Source: Lethocerus indicus | Taxonomy: Eukaryota; Arthropoda; Insecta; Hemiptera; Belostomatidae | Assembly (NCBI GenBank): GCA_019843655.1 | Contig: JACDQD010000009.1 | Span: forward strand, 625,750 to 689,749 | DNA length: 64,000 nucleotides | Direction of reading: 5' to 3' | Part shown: one piece after another, positions 21,318-31,675 of the stretch | Layout of the letters: each line of letters opens with the position of its first letter | Position numbering within the stretch: position 1 is the stretch's first letter | Translations under genes and position numbers: made by a program | The notes under the pieces: model-generated | The model's input: only the letters and a program-made list of their open reading frames with translations | What the model was told of the DNA's origin: nothing | Databases searched by the model: none

Positions 21318-24130
21318 ATGAGAGCGTCCTATCGGTTCGGCAACTAAGTCATTGCGGTTTCAGTCGCTGGACGGAAACGGCGTTATTTGTATTTTTGGTG
21401 CGCTGCCCAAAAATAATAAGGGCGCACACGCGAAAAGATGAGAAGAATCCGCAATTATTTAGTCGCCAACCCAATATACAGAGGGTCCCAAAAAAATGTA
21501 TCCACCGTTTAACAGTCCATAACTTGCAAACTAATTGACGGAGTTGTCTCATTTTTGGTACTGTTATAGTGTTGCAGTTAGGGCAATAGCGCCATACAAG
21601 CGTTGTATTCTGTTTTGTGTCAGATGACACAGTGGCCACAGATAGTCAGTGTTCTGTTGTGTCAGTTGTACCCTGTTGTTACTCGAGTAAACGTGGCTGG
21701 CGCAAGGCTTAGAATTGGATGAAAGGAAGTCAGTTTTAAAGTGGTATTTTAAGTACGAAAACATTAATGAGGTTCAACGGCAATGGAGAATCTCCATCAT
21801 GCAAATATCCAACTGAACACGTTGCATTCACTGGTGGGTGCTGCAGTTGGGCTGCATCGTTTCTGTGTCTGGATGTTAATAATGATGACAATTTCGAACA
21901 CCTACAGCTATGATATATCTTCAAGTTGGACTTTAAGCCACACTTTCACCAAAAATGAGAGACAACTCCGTCTCAATTAGTTTCCAAGTTATGGACTGTT
22001 AAACGGTGGATACATTTTTTTGGGCCACTCTGTATATTACCTGTATATTACAGGTCTCACGTAATGCTTATTTGGCCGCGAGGAAGAAGTACACGGATGA
22101 AACCTGAAGGGACCTAATGGACCGTTTCCATTGTCAGTAGCTTGGATAACTCAAATTTTTGGATCAATCAAAATTAAATTATTATTCAACCTTGATGGAC
22201 ACGTCGTGACCAAATGTGACACCTTCGGCAACTAGACAGAACCTTCAATGTTTCGATATGTCTGTATCAAAGTAAAGTTAAGTGCTTAAAGGACGATAAA
22301 GAGATGATAACTTCAATGATATCCTAAACTCCACGTCAAGTTAAACCATTTATTGACTTGTTTCCTTAACGGTCGTTACTAGGAGATCCCCTCCCCCCCC
22401 CGTCCCTTTTGGCCCTATCTCCACCGATATTCTTGTCATCGTCGTAATAATCGTAGTCCCGGGTGTCGGCGTCTTCGGCGACTCCCTCGGGCCGCCCCCG
22501 AGTGCCGTTGTCCCTGGAGCTCTTCCAGAACTTGAGGAAGGACAAGAACCCGCCGCCCTTGTCCTTCTCCTTCACCGGCTTCTTGGTCGTTCCTCCAGCC
22601 GCCCTTTCGGTCCCGTTACCGCCGGACTTCCAGCGTATCCTGTTCGAAGTCGTCTCGTCGAAATTTCCCTCCGGCCCCGCGTTACCTATTCCGGATTTGT
22701 CAGCCCTTCTACCGTTCGTTCCTCGTCTCCCTCAAAGTGTTTTCCTTTCTTCGACTGTCCCCGCGTACGGTTTCCTAGATCCTGCTTCCGGTTCCCGTGG
22801 ACTCGCCACCGGGTCGCGTTCTCCGGTCCCTTCTCCACCACCTCCTGGGGGAACGCCTGCAATTCCTTGGGGTGCCTCTTGGGCGGGAAGTTGGCCATCA
22901 GCAGGTCCAACATCTCGTCGCTGGGATTCGGCGCGTTGAAGTCTCGGAACGATTCCAAGTTGGATGGCACGTCGGCCTTTCGTTCTCTGAACTTGTGGCC
23001 GCGGTGTCCCGGATGGCGTTTTACGTCGGCGACTTTCATCCGGGTAAACTTTGGGTCCGGGTTTCTCCGTTCCGCGGCGGCCTTCAGCGGTCGTGACCTT
23101 CTGGCGGCGGCCGCCTTGCGGCTCTCCGTCCACAGGAGCGGCGTTATCCTGTCCAACAGGCTCTTGAGCACCTCGTTCCTGTACAGTGTCTGTTCGGCCG
23201 GGGAGGAGAAATTGCTCCTGAAGGTGGCTCCGTCTACCGCCGCCGGGGCCAACTGTTGGCAGAGGCGGGCTCCTCCTCCTCCTCCTCCTCCTCCTCCTCC
23301 TCCTGCTCCGGCAGCGGCGACGACCGCCGCCATCGCCATCCTCTGGGCCACCTCCATCACCTGGAGTATATCGAAATCGCTGTCCACGTTGGCCGGCTTG
23401 GCGTGCAGCCTGATTGAGCCACCTGCGGCCGTGTCGATCTTCAGGTCCTTGTGGCGGTGAGGCCTCGAGTCCCCCTTGCCGGCCGCCTCCTCATCCTCCA
23501 TCCTGCCGACCAGGTCCAGATCGGTGAGCGCTTCGGCCTCCAGCCTCCGCCCGTACTGGGCGCCGACGCCGGGACCGACGCCCTCCACGACCAGCCACCT
23601 CTTCACCAACGGACGGAGAGGCTCGTGGCCCCAACAGCCGGCGGCCTCCAACTCTGAAAACCGCCCCCCGCCCCTGTTAACATTGGCCCGATGACTCAAT
23701 TGGCGGACGATGAAGAAGGAGGACGAAGAACAATATCCGAGATATACAAACATAATATTCCACGTCGAGTTCAAGAGACATCCTCAACTCTTACAGAAGT
23801 GTCGGACGTGCTTGATGGCTTCGAGGTTGGCGGACGATGAACAGGTCTTCGTAGGATAACAGAAGAGGATTGCGGACCGAATACGCGAGATATACAAAAA
23901 TAGTATAATCTAAATATGTATTCCATACCGAGCTCAAGAGCTCTTACAGAAGTGTCGGCTACCAGTTGGTTCTGGGCAATTATAAGTTGAGGAATTTAGT
24001 TTAAGTACCTACCTGTATTTAAACTAAAAACAAAAATTGATTAATCTTAAAAGAATAGTATATATATTAAATAGTTACCGCCGATTATAAAGAAGGCAAT
24101 GGCGATGAAGAAAAACCCGTCGGTCGCCAT
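20605..24130 (-). CDS. Unrecognised low-complexity protein gene with hydrophobic N-terminus
   Basis: I do not recognise the family. Exon 1 starts at the ATG at 24130 and encodes MATDGFFFIAIAFFIIG, a short hydrophobic segment that may be a signal or anchor. Its donor GGCG|GTAACT joins in phase to the acceptor TTTTCAG|AG at 23653. Exon 2 (23653-22366) encodes about 430 residues, including a Gly tract from a CTC repeat, KSLLDRITPLLW, DPKFTRMKVADVKRHPGHRGHKF and PSDEMLDLLMANFPP. It then shifts one base near 22730 into KSGIGNAGPEGNFDETTSNR and a Lys/Asp-rich tail ending SPSNDR. A further coding-like block at 21317-20605 (ALSEDWEYRVRVLGAKDLRE, then acidic Glu tracts and DFDKTKKES) may be a later exon, but the link is inferred. 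Strong codon-level GC contrast with the AT-rich surroundings supports coding. Confidence 0.55.
20998..21150. repeat. GC-rich minisatellite, unit about 30 bp
   Basis: GGCCACGCCCC.AGCACC units recur in direct order within the coding-like minus-strand block. They would encode Gly/Ala/Trp-rich repeats on that strand. Confidence 0.8.
21329..21474. mobile_element. Short mariner-like MITE (family MarT)
   Basis: Left end CGGTTCGGCAACTAAGTCATTGCGG and right end CCGCAATTATTTAGTCGCCAACC are imperfect inverted repeats around a 95-bp core. It lies immediately beside the MarG copy at 21478. MarT is my label. Confidence 0.7.
21478..22035. mobile_element. MarG copy
   Basis: It starts AGAGGGTCCCAAAAAAATG and ends CATTTTTTTGGGCCACTCTG, with the same internal order as 17727-18293 (CAGATGA.ACAGTGGCCACAG, GCAGTTGGGCTGCATCG). 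TATA flanks both ends. Confidence 0.8.
22366..23653 (-). CDS. Exon 2 of the unrecognised minus-strand gene (one frame break)
   Basis: A GC-rich reading frame runs from 23653 to a stop at 22687. In the alternative frame it continues without a stop to 22366, ending in DYDYYDDDKNIGG and a Gly/Arg-rich tail. The split between the frames falls between 22760 and 22690 and looks like a one-base indel. The exon is basic in the middle and acidic near the end. Confidence 0.55.
24079..24130 (-). CDS. Exon 1 of the unrecognised minus-strand gene
   Basis: It is 52 bases: 17 codons plus one base. The hydrophobic FFFIAIAFFIIG run is short for a membrane span. The phase-consistent junction with 23653 (G+AG gives Glu) is the main support. 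Confidence 0.5.
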
Positions 24131-24779
24131 TTCGATTTCGAACTGACGCCTATGAATATCGAAAAGGTGGAATTCTTAATTGTTGAAAAGGAGAATATTT
24201 CACAATTCAATAACAATAACTTGATAATGTTCTCAACAATGAGTAGACGAAAAAAACTAGGAACAACAATGGCCGATTACGGTGGAAGCGGTCAGGCTGG
24301 CCACACCACCGACCAGCCGCGAATTTACTCATCGTATATATTTATAATTCTATAATTTTTTTTTAAATAGTCGTTATAGTGTTAAAATTTATTTTTAAAA
24401 TGTATCCCGAATAGTTAGGATAATATAAGCCGCAGTCCCACATCAAAACACTGGATTATTAATGTATATTGTGTATTGTATTGTATGTGATGTATATTGT
24501 GGATTGTAATTTTTTTGTAGCTTAAAATTATATTAAAAATACGGTTATTATTTATATTAACCGTTATATTATTAATTATTAAATAAATTATATTTAAGTC
24601 CGGTCGTGTTCAAATTATTTAAAAAAAAAATCGTATAAACAGATTGGATAAGCCGGGGTAGTTGTAACAGTCGTGTAACCTACCACCGAGGTACAGACGT
24701 CTATACGACCGTTGCTGTTTTTCAGTTTATAATCAGAGTGTCGTCAGTTGAATTACAATTATAAAAAAAAAAAATAATT
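24131..24779. promoter_or_regulatory. Divergent intergenic region, possible shared promoter
   Basis: The minus-strand gene (ATG at 24130) and ANAPC4 (ATG at 24780) start head-to-head 649 bases apart. The interval is AT-rich with TG/TA-rich stretches. No TATA box or initiator can be asserted. Confidence 0.35.
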
Positions 24780-24888
24780 ATGGTCTCCAACGCTATGCGC
24801 CAACTTGAAGAGCGCCACATGGCGACCAAAGTCGACCTGATGGTCTGGTCGAACAAGATGGACTTGCTGGCACTTTCCAATGCCAAAG
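24780..24888 (+). CDS. ANAPC4: ANAPC4 exon 1
   Basis: It runs from the ATG to the donor AAAG|GTATAT: 36 codons plus one base. MATKVDLMVWSNKMDLLALSNAKG aligns with the first blade of APC4. A later in-frame Met at residue 6 or 14 could also serve as the start. Confidence 0.88.
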
Positions 24889-27800
24889 GTATATATAACA
24901 TCAAGTAGTCTGGAAATTCAGATTCACGGGTATTTATAACTCTAACTCTGAACACTTCTCTATACAGAGCCCGAGGTTTATAATAACGGTATCTCAAAGT
25001 ACCGACTAATTATTTCGGGGCCAAATTCAATCGACACAATCAAATACGAAAATAGACTTGTTATCGTCGTTTCGTCATCGTCTTATCGCATTAGGCTAAA
25101 TTGTCCGGTCTTCAAAAAGTGGACAATTGATTTATAATTCTCGACGCGTTATAACGTTGTAAAAAAATTATCAGTCGACACATATACGTAAGCGATGTTT
25201 ATCGGTCGATTTCGACCGAATAAAGGCCGTTATTTATTCGGATCGCCCACAGTTCGACGAGAAGCCGAATGTATTTTATACGCGCATTCGAAACCGTCTA
25301 CGGCTTATCCGTACAAAGATTTTCAACCCAATATATTATAACCGTCCCCAATAAATATATCTATATATTCCCCAAATATTTGTTTTTTACCGATTTGGAT
25401 TCCGTGTAAAATTATTACAACTGGCGTTCGAATTTTCCCAAGCGAATCGCCCGCGGTTCGATTACAGGCGGGTTCAAAAAAAAAATTCGCCAACCGAGCA
25501 GTACGACGAGTGATTTATAATTTTTTATTATTTATTTCCGAAGAAACTTTTAAAAAATTATCAGTCGACATCAGTATACATAAACAATATTTATCGGTTT
25601 GATGCGAGAAATTCTCCCACGTAAAAATGTTACGGAAAAATATAAAAAAAAAAAAAATTTAACTCGCGTGTCCCGCAGAACATTTTTAAAAGTATCGAAC
25701 AATAAATACGGGAAAATATTCTATAGGATTTTACGACAGGAAGAGACTTTCCGTTTGTAATTATCTCTATTTGTAATTATTAATTATTTTTATTTCTTTT
25801 AGGCGAGGTGACGTTGCACAGGCTGAGCTGGCAGAAAGTGTGGTCTCTGTCGCCGCCGGCCGACGACCTCCTCGTCGCCGGCATAGCGTGGCGTCCCGAC
25901 GGCAAGGTCATTGCCATCGCCTATACGAACAGTGAGCGGCGCCAACGTTTTACAACAAATTTATTAAACAAATATTTATTTAATTTTTATATACGCCTGT
26001 TTTGCGGTCTGTGAATGGGTTGGATTATACTGTAGGTCAGTGATGTATACTTTCACAGTACGCGTGAAAGTGACAGTGGGCAGTGAGGATGCCCGAAAAA
26101 CATCCAAAGTGCCACAACGGCGCTACTGAAGATGGCGAGCGGCCGACAAACCGGTCTAGCGAAAGACCAAACAGCGGCGAGAGAGACAGAAACATCACGA
26201 ACCTACAGATATTTATTTATACCACTAATTTTGGCAGGTTTTTTGTTGCCGCGGACCGAAAAAATCGCATTATTTGATAGTTGGTCAATTGTAAATCTGT
26301 TCTATCTGATAATGTAGTTTTTCGGGTCTGCAATAATTAAAAAAAAAAAAACCGCTAAAATTAACGGCCTCGCCATCGCAGACCACAAAACAGGTATGTT
26401 AACTGTGGGTTGTGATGTTTCCGTCTCCTCTCGCTGCGGTTTGGCGCTTTTGCTAGCAAAAGCACCCATCACGAACCTACAGTATTCCAACCTGTCGCAG
26501 ACCGCAAAACGGGTATATTAAATTAGTTATGTTAACCGTTTCAGTGCCGCTCTTTTTGGGCACAATTGTCAATTCGCAACGCTCTCGCGGTTCAGAGTTT
26601 CCTCTCGTAATTACAAATAATCGTAAACAACCCGCATAATTAGCCGTCTCTCTCTCTCTCTCTCTCTCTCTAACGCGTTAAGATGCAAAAGTGCGTTTTT
26701 CGCCGATGAACGAAGTAAGCGCCATCGCGCTTCGCGGCACAATCCGACCCCGGCGCTAAAACGAGGTGAATTGTTTCTGTTCTAGATTTTGTGCACCTGG
26801 TCGACGTGGAGAACAAGGACATTCTGCACAGGGCGGAATCGGTCTTGGCGGCGACCCGGCGGCGAGAAGGCGTGAAGCGGCGCGGGCGACGCCGGTGCCG
26901 TGCGACCAGCGATACGAATAGCGTGCCTCTGTTGGCCCGAAGAAGGGTTCCCTCACGGACGCGAGTTACAACAACGCCGCACAAGTCAGTATTATATTAG
27001 CGGTACCGAAAGTGATCTCGACACGTTTTCCGACTCTGGAATTCATTTTATTTCGCTAAAAAAGTTTTGTCGGTTCGTGAAGTTTCTGTCTCCTCTCGCG
27101 GTTTGCTAGCAAAGCGCCCGAACAGCGTCTTTATACCTGTTTTGTGGTCTGCGAAGGCGAGGCTGTTAATTTTAGCGGCTTTTTTTTAAATTACTCGCAG
27201 ACCCGAAAAACTACATTATCAGATAGAACTGATTTACAATTGACCGATTAATGAGCACAGTCAATCAATTAAAATCTTCTCTATCAATAATGCAGTTTTT
27301 CGGGTCCACGTAGCAAAAAAATACCTCCAAAATTAGTGGTATAAATAAATATTTGTAGGTTCGTCTCGCTACTGTTTGGTCTTTTGCTAGACGGGGTTTC
27401 GGCTTCACCATCTTCAGTAGCGCTGTGTCAGTCACTGTCAGCACTTTGGATGTTTTTGGGGCATCCTCACTGCACTGCACTGTCACTTTCACATGTACCG
27501 TGCAATGACATTACATCAAAGTGCTAACAGTGACTGACACAGCGCTACACGGTCTAACAGGAAACATCACGAACCTACATTAATTATTAACCCTTTGCAC
27601 TGTGGAGGGCTCCAGGCGGAGCCATTTAAAATTCTCTTCAAACTCGAGGCTCCGCTACACGATGAATAATTTTCAGTTTTAACGTAAGGATTAAAAAAAT
27701 CGTAAAACTATTTATAGCATAATTCACTTTCGGTGACAAATGACGGTGGCGGCTCGCGGATTATTATGCTCTCGATAGCATATTTTACCTCGAATTGCCG

Positions 27801-30800
27801 GACCACAAATTTCAGACGATATAAAAGAACCGTTAGATTTTTTTCAATTATACTTTAAGGATACATCGATTGATTCCATAATAAAAGAAACAAACGATAA
27901 TATGTCCGGTACGAGTTGCTGGTAATATGAATGAAAAAAAAATTCGAGGGTGCAAAGGGTTAATCTACTATATATATTCACCAATATTATCAACACAACT
28001 CTCCGCCACTTTTCCGGCAAATTTTTTATTCCCCTCTCGAGGACCTCCTCGAGACCGAAATACATCTTATCAAATTGTTGATTACTTACATGTACACCTA
28101 ATATATGCTAAAACGTACACGAAAATCAAGAAAAAATATCCGGCTTAATCGCAGAACACAGTCCCACTACCTGTATTGTGTCTAACTACACCATATTATG
28201 TTATTGCCGCAACATACCGAGGGTAGAAAATTTATCCCTATTCCCATCAACTGGGACATTAAATAGGCCCTCTCTATTCTAAATTTAATCCTTTACACGC
28301 CCTTTTGATGATCCCCTCTACGGCCGGTGATGGCGAATAGAAACTTCCAGGGTATACGGGAAAAGTCACACAGTTCTTGCCAAGATATAGGAATTCGGGA
28401 TTCGGGGGTAAGACCGTAAAGCCGTCAAGTTGACCGTCAATATGGAAAAGTGTGTTCTGTGTTTTCCAGGACAGCGCTAGCACGTACCTGCCTAAATTGC
28501 CTCCGATTTCCAGGACGTTCGGATCGATGTCCGAAGACTCCGACGAAGTGTTGGAGGACACGAAGAAGGTGATGGACCAGACCAACTTGAACTTCCTGCT
28601 GGTCGGCACGACGGACGGCCGCCTCTACGTCAGCGTTTTCGGCCTCTTCAGATGCGGCGTCATACACGTACCGCTCGAAATGAAACTCTCCGGCACATCG
28701 ACGATAGTGGCGGCGGACATATCCGCCGATCTCAAGAATATATACATGGCGTCTTCGGGTAGGGGAGGCTACCTCAACCTGCTGGTTTTCGACACCGACG
28801 TCATAGCCAGCTACTGTCGGGAGCTGCGCGCTCGCCTACAAGCACGGCCAGCTCATGAGTCTGTTGGACTACCTCGACACGACAATGCAGGCGGTCACCG
28901 AAGCGTACGAGAACATGCTCCTCTTGGAGATGGAGGCGAAACTTTCGCGCTACTCCAGTTCGACGGACGACGGCGCAGTCTCCGCCGACTTCCTCGAGTT
29001 GTTGATGTTCGGCGTCGCTTCTGACGACCTGGCCGCCTTCCTCCTCCAGGAGCTGACCGACAAAGGTATCAAGAAACTGGGAAATTCGATCGAACTCAGC
29101 CATTCTAATATACAGAAACTGATACTGAAACACGTCCAGGCCGTCGGGCAGAACATGGCCTACCACCTGTCCGAACTGAGGGGTATGGCGCGCCTCACCG
29201 AGAGGTTCCAGGCGCTTGGCATCGACGAATCGAAAGTGGCCAGGAGTTTCGCCGAGACGGAGCTTTCCTCGTGAAGGCGAGCGAGGTCCAGCTGGTCATC
29301 GACGACTCGATGAAGAAGTACAAGGCGCTGTTCAAGTGGCTGTACGCCGTCATAGTGCGCATGTCGGACGACAGGGGACCGGCGCCGCCGACGCCGGCCT
29401 CCGAAGCCAACCTGCCGGAGATCAGCCAGCAGGAGACGGCGTTCATCGCCGACTACCTCTACAGGCTGGTGGAGGGCGGCGGGAGGGACGGCGGCGGCGC
29501 CGGCGCCACCAAGCACTGCTACCTCGACACGCTCGGCCAGTACATGGTCGACGCCCAACTCACCACCACTCTGCCGCTCGACACCTGGGAACGACTCCTA
29601 GCCGACAACCCCCGCCTCGCCGGACACCCCTCCATCATACTCAGGAACCAGCACGCCTCTCTCGTACAACAGCACAACAGGCCAGTACCCACCATTATAT
29701 CAATTATTATAACCGGCCGGCGTGTACCTGTACTCTCAAATTATAAGCGGGTAACATCAAAGACGTAGCACTGAAATACGATTCGAAATTCGTCACACAG
29801 GGACTGTGCTAACCCGCCCGATAACTCCCGGTGGTAGCGTAACACGCGTGTTGTGTGAGTGGACGCTAAAGTGTCAAAATAAAACGAGAACTTGAATTGT
29901 CACTAACTTCCGGTGGGATCGTGCGATAATGTGGAAAGGACAACAGTCAGTCCCTTATAGGCTTCCCCCGATCGGGAACCGATGAATATCTCCCGCTATC
30001 ATTATATATAAGGACAGCGCGTAAGAAAGAAGCCGAATTCGTTACCACCGCTGCACTGTCAGCAGCCCCTCTGTCCACTCGGCAGAGTCCCACCGAACCG
30101 ATCCTTGGAAACGCGTTCTGTCCCTCCCTCTGTCCACTGGGATATAAATAAATATATATATTTCCTTCTATATAAGGACAGAGCGTGTAGGAAATAAGCC
30201 GAATTGAACTTGGAGCACCAGCGCTCAAACCGCTGGACCAACGCGTTGTATTTAATTTGTACGGTTGTTCATTTCTTTGAGCTGTGCGAAAGATTTTGGA
30301 CCGACAGTTTTTGGAAAATTGTGGATCGGGGATCCGTTTTGTGCGGTAAGCGGGATATTGTTTTGTTCCGCCGTCCCTTCGTCTATCCACCAATTTATTG
30401 GCGGATATCGCGGGTACTCTGCTAGTTTATTATAATTTGTTTGTTGTCGCAGGTTGAAAGAGGTTATAAACGAGACATTCACCGGTGCCGAAGTTAGCGT
30501 CGGGTCGAAGATAATGGTGAACACGATCAGCCAGGTGGCGCCGATCGACTACGACAAGCTGCGCGTTAGCATGAACCACGTTGTCGAGGAGGGCAAACTG
30601 CAGTGCGCCTTCGTCGGGAGGACGGACAGAGAGAACGAGTTCACGTACATCGAGCTGACGACGCCGGCGATAAGCGAGGACGAGGAGGAGGAGGGCGCGA
30701 GCGCCGGTACGATGTGCAGGGGCGAGCTGTTCTTCAAGTGTGACGGCGGCGATCTGAAGGCCGTCGACCTCCAGTTCTACACGTCCGAGACGGTCTCCGC

Positions 30801-31167
30801 TCTGCTCGAACAGCCGGGCGACCAGAGGTGCGCCGTCTTCGTCCAGGTGCCCGTCGTCCAGATGATGAGGCGGCGGGCGGCCGCCACCGGCGCCGACCCA
30901 TCCGTCACCCGCAAGATCGACGCCGTTCCCCTACTCGAGCCCGGCGCTCTCAGGCACATCGACAACATGGTCGCGTCAAGACTCGCCGTCAGCGGCGCCA
31001 GGAAAGTGGCCGTACTACTGTCGGAGAGCATGCACAAGGTGAGGACGTTCGAGATGGAGGTGGAGGAGGACGAGGAGGAGGAGGACATGGACACGACCAG
31101 AGACGCTACCAATACGAGCAACACTAACAATTCCACCTCGTCACCGACAGCAATGCAGCAGTCGTAA
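24780..31167 (+). CDS. ANAPC4: Anaphase-promoting complex subunit 4
   Basis: APC4 is a platform subunit of the APC/C ubiquitin ligase that marks cyclins and securin for destruction in mitosis. Five exons (24780-24888, 25803-25931, 26786-26984, 28470-29680, 30453-31167) give roughly 790 residues, close to the vertebrate protein (about 800). The N-terminal WD40-type segment shows VDLMVWSNKMDLLALSN, GEVTLHRL and GIAWRPDGKVIAIAYTN, followed by DVENK. The APC4 long domain shows LPKLPPISRTF, ELTDKGIKKLGNSIELSHS, YHLSELRGMA and DDSMKKYKALFKWLYAVIVRM. The C-terminus has KVAVLLSESMHKVRTFEMEVEEDEEEED, matching the acidic end of APC4. One-base shifts occur in exon 3 and twice in exon 4 (near 28830 and 29255); homology resumes at once in the next frame, so assembly error is likelier than decay. 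Identification is firm. Confidence 0.93.
25214..25767 (+). repeat. Inverted duplication, copy 1 (ANAPC4 intron 1)
   Basis: About 554 bp, high identity in reverse complement to 32464-33014. It starts GACCGAATAAAGGCCGTTAT and ends GACTTTCCGTTTGTAATTATC. The left part includes a CATTCGAAACCGTCTACGGC stretch resembling the helix-turn-helix region of mariner transposase. Confidence 0.85.
25803..25931 (+). CDS. ANAPC4: ANAPC4 exon 2
   Basis: The acceptor TTCTTTTAG|GC completes the split Gly codon. It encodes GEVTLHRLSWQKVWSL and AGIAWRPDGKVIAIAYTN. The donor is ACA|GTGAGC. Frame intact. Confidence 0.92.
26035..26205. mobile_element. FBm right half in ANAPC4 intron 2
   Basis: CGCGTGAAAGTGACAGTGGGC, CGAAAAACATCCAAAGTGCC and GCGCTACTGAAGATGGCGAGCG are present in order. 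A diverged piece follows at 26380-26460. Confidence 0.65.
26786..26984 (+). CDS. ANAPC4: ANAPC4 exon 3 (frame disrupted)
   Basis: The acceptor TTCTAG|AT continues the split Asn codon into FVHLVDVENKDILHRAES. Downstream the expected frame carries ATPVPC and, past one stop, KKGSLTDASYNNAAQ before the donor CAA|GTCAGT. More than one small indel seems needed to read through. Confidence 0.75.
27060..27586. mobile_element. FBm copies in ANAPC4 intron 3
   Basis: CACCATCTTCAGTAGCGCTGTG at about 27407, CACTTTCACATGTACCGTGC at the centre and AGTGCTAACAGTGACTGACAC on the right. The block ends GAAACATCACGAACCTACA directly at the TTAA of the next element. Confidence 0.65.
27587..27963. mobile_element. 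piggyBac-type MITE with TTAA borders
   Basis: TTAACCCTTTGCAC at the left and GTGCAAAGGGTTAA at the right are inverted repeats with the TTAA target used by piggyBac elements. The 370-bp interior is non-coding. Confidence 0.75.
27961..28090 (-). mobile_element. MarC copy, left end lost
   Basis: It begins at TCTACTATATATATTCACC, directly after the piggyBac-type MITE, and runs to CAAATTGTTGATTAC. Confidence 0.6.
28470..29680 (+). CDS. ANAPC4: ANAPC4 exon 4 (two frame breaks, unusual donor)
   Basis: The exon starts after TGTTTTCCAG with DSASTYLPKLPP. Frame 1 runs to ELRA near 28830, frame 2 (ALAYKHGQLMSLLDYL) to AETEL near 29255, and frame 3 (LVKASEVQLVIDDSMKK) to QQHNR. The codon split AG|G at the 3' end fits the next exon exactly, but the intron would begin GCCAGT rather than GT. 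Confidence 0.88.
29940..30250 (-). repeat. Possible tRNA-derived SINE in ANAPC4 intron 4
   Basis: On the minus strand 30240-30195 reads TGGTCCAGCGGTTTGAGCGC followed by GTTCAATTC, resembling tRNA A and B boxes. Downstream, TGTCCTTATATAGAAGG and CTCTGTCC..GGACAGAGGGA blocks occur twice. Confidence 0.4.
30453..31167 (+). CDS. ANAPC4: ANAPC4 exon 5 (terminal)
   Basis: The acceptor TTGTCGCAG|G gives LKEVINETFTGAEVSVGSK and an unbroken frame of about 237 codons to TAA at 31165-31167. It includes an acidic low-complexity tail (EEDEEEEDMD) and a Ser/Thr/Asn-rich end. The first polyadenylation-like hexamers downstream (ATTAAA near 31418 and AATAAA near 31439) lie inside a mariner-type MITE. Confidence 0.93.
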
Positions 31168-31287
31168 AAAAACGGTTAATATCAGTTTCTCATTGTTTTC
31201 CCAATATACCTGTCTATATTTTCCAGGCTTAAAATACCGAATACGGGCCCCCACTAACAACCTAATAGACAAAGTTATATTAGCTGT

Positions 31288-31480
31288 ACCCAAAAGTAAT
31301 CCGATAAGATGTATTTTGGTCTTGAGGAGTTCTTCAAGAGGGGGATCGATAATTTGCCGGGAAAGTGGCGGCGGAGAGTTGTCGATAATATCGGTGAATA
31401 TATATAGTAGATTAATAATTAAAGTTTCTTTTTTAGCGAAATAAAATGAATTCCAAAGTCAAAATGTCGATTACTTTTGG
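31288..31480 (+). mobile_element. MarC copy just after the ANAPC4 stop
   Basis: AAAAGTAATCCGATAAGATG to ATGTCGATTACTTTTGG. It carries the first ATTAAA/AATAAA hexamers downstream of ANAPC4. Confidence 0.75.
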
Positions 31481-31496
31481 CTACAGCAATTAAATA

Positions 31497-31675
31497 AGAT
31501 GTATTTTGGTCTTGAGGAGTTCTTCAAGAGGGGAATCGAAAATTTGCCGGAAAAGTGGCGGCGGAGAGTTGTCGATAATATCGGTGAATATATATAGTAG
31601 ATTAATAATTAAATAAAGTTTCTTTTTTAGCGTCAAAATGTTGTAAAGTCAAAATGTCGATTACTTTTGGGTACC
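31497..31675 (+). mobile_element. MarC copy in direct tandem with the previous one
   Basis: It is nearly identical to 31288-31480 for the coding-remnant part, with a short internal deletion before TTGTAAAGTCAAAATGTCG. Confidence 0.7.
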
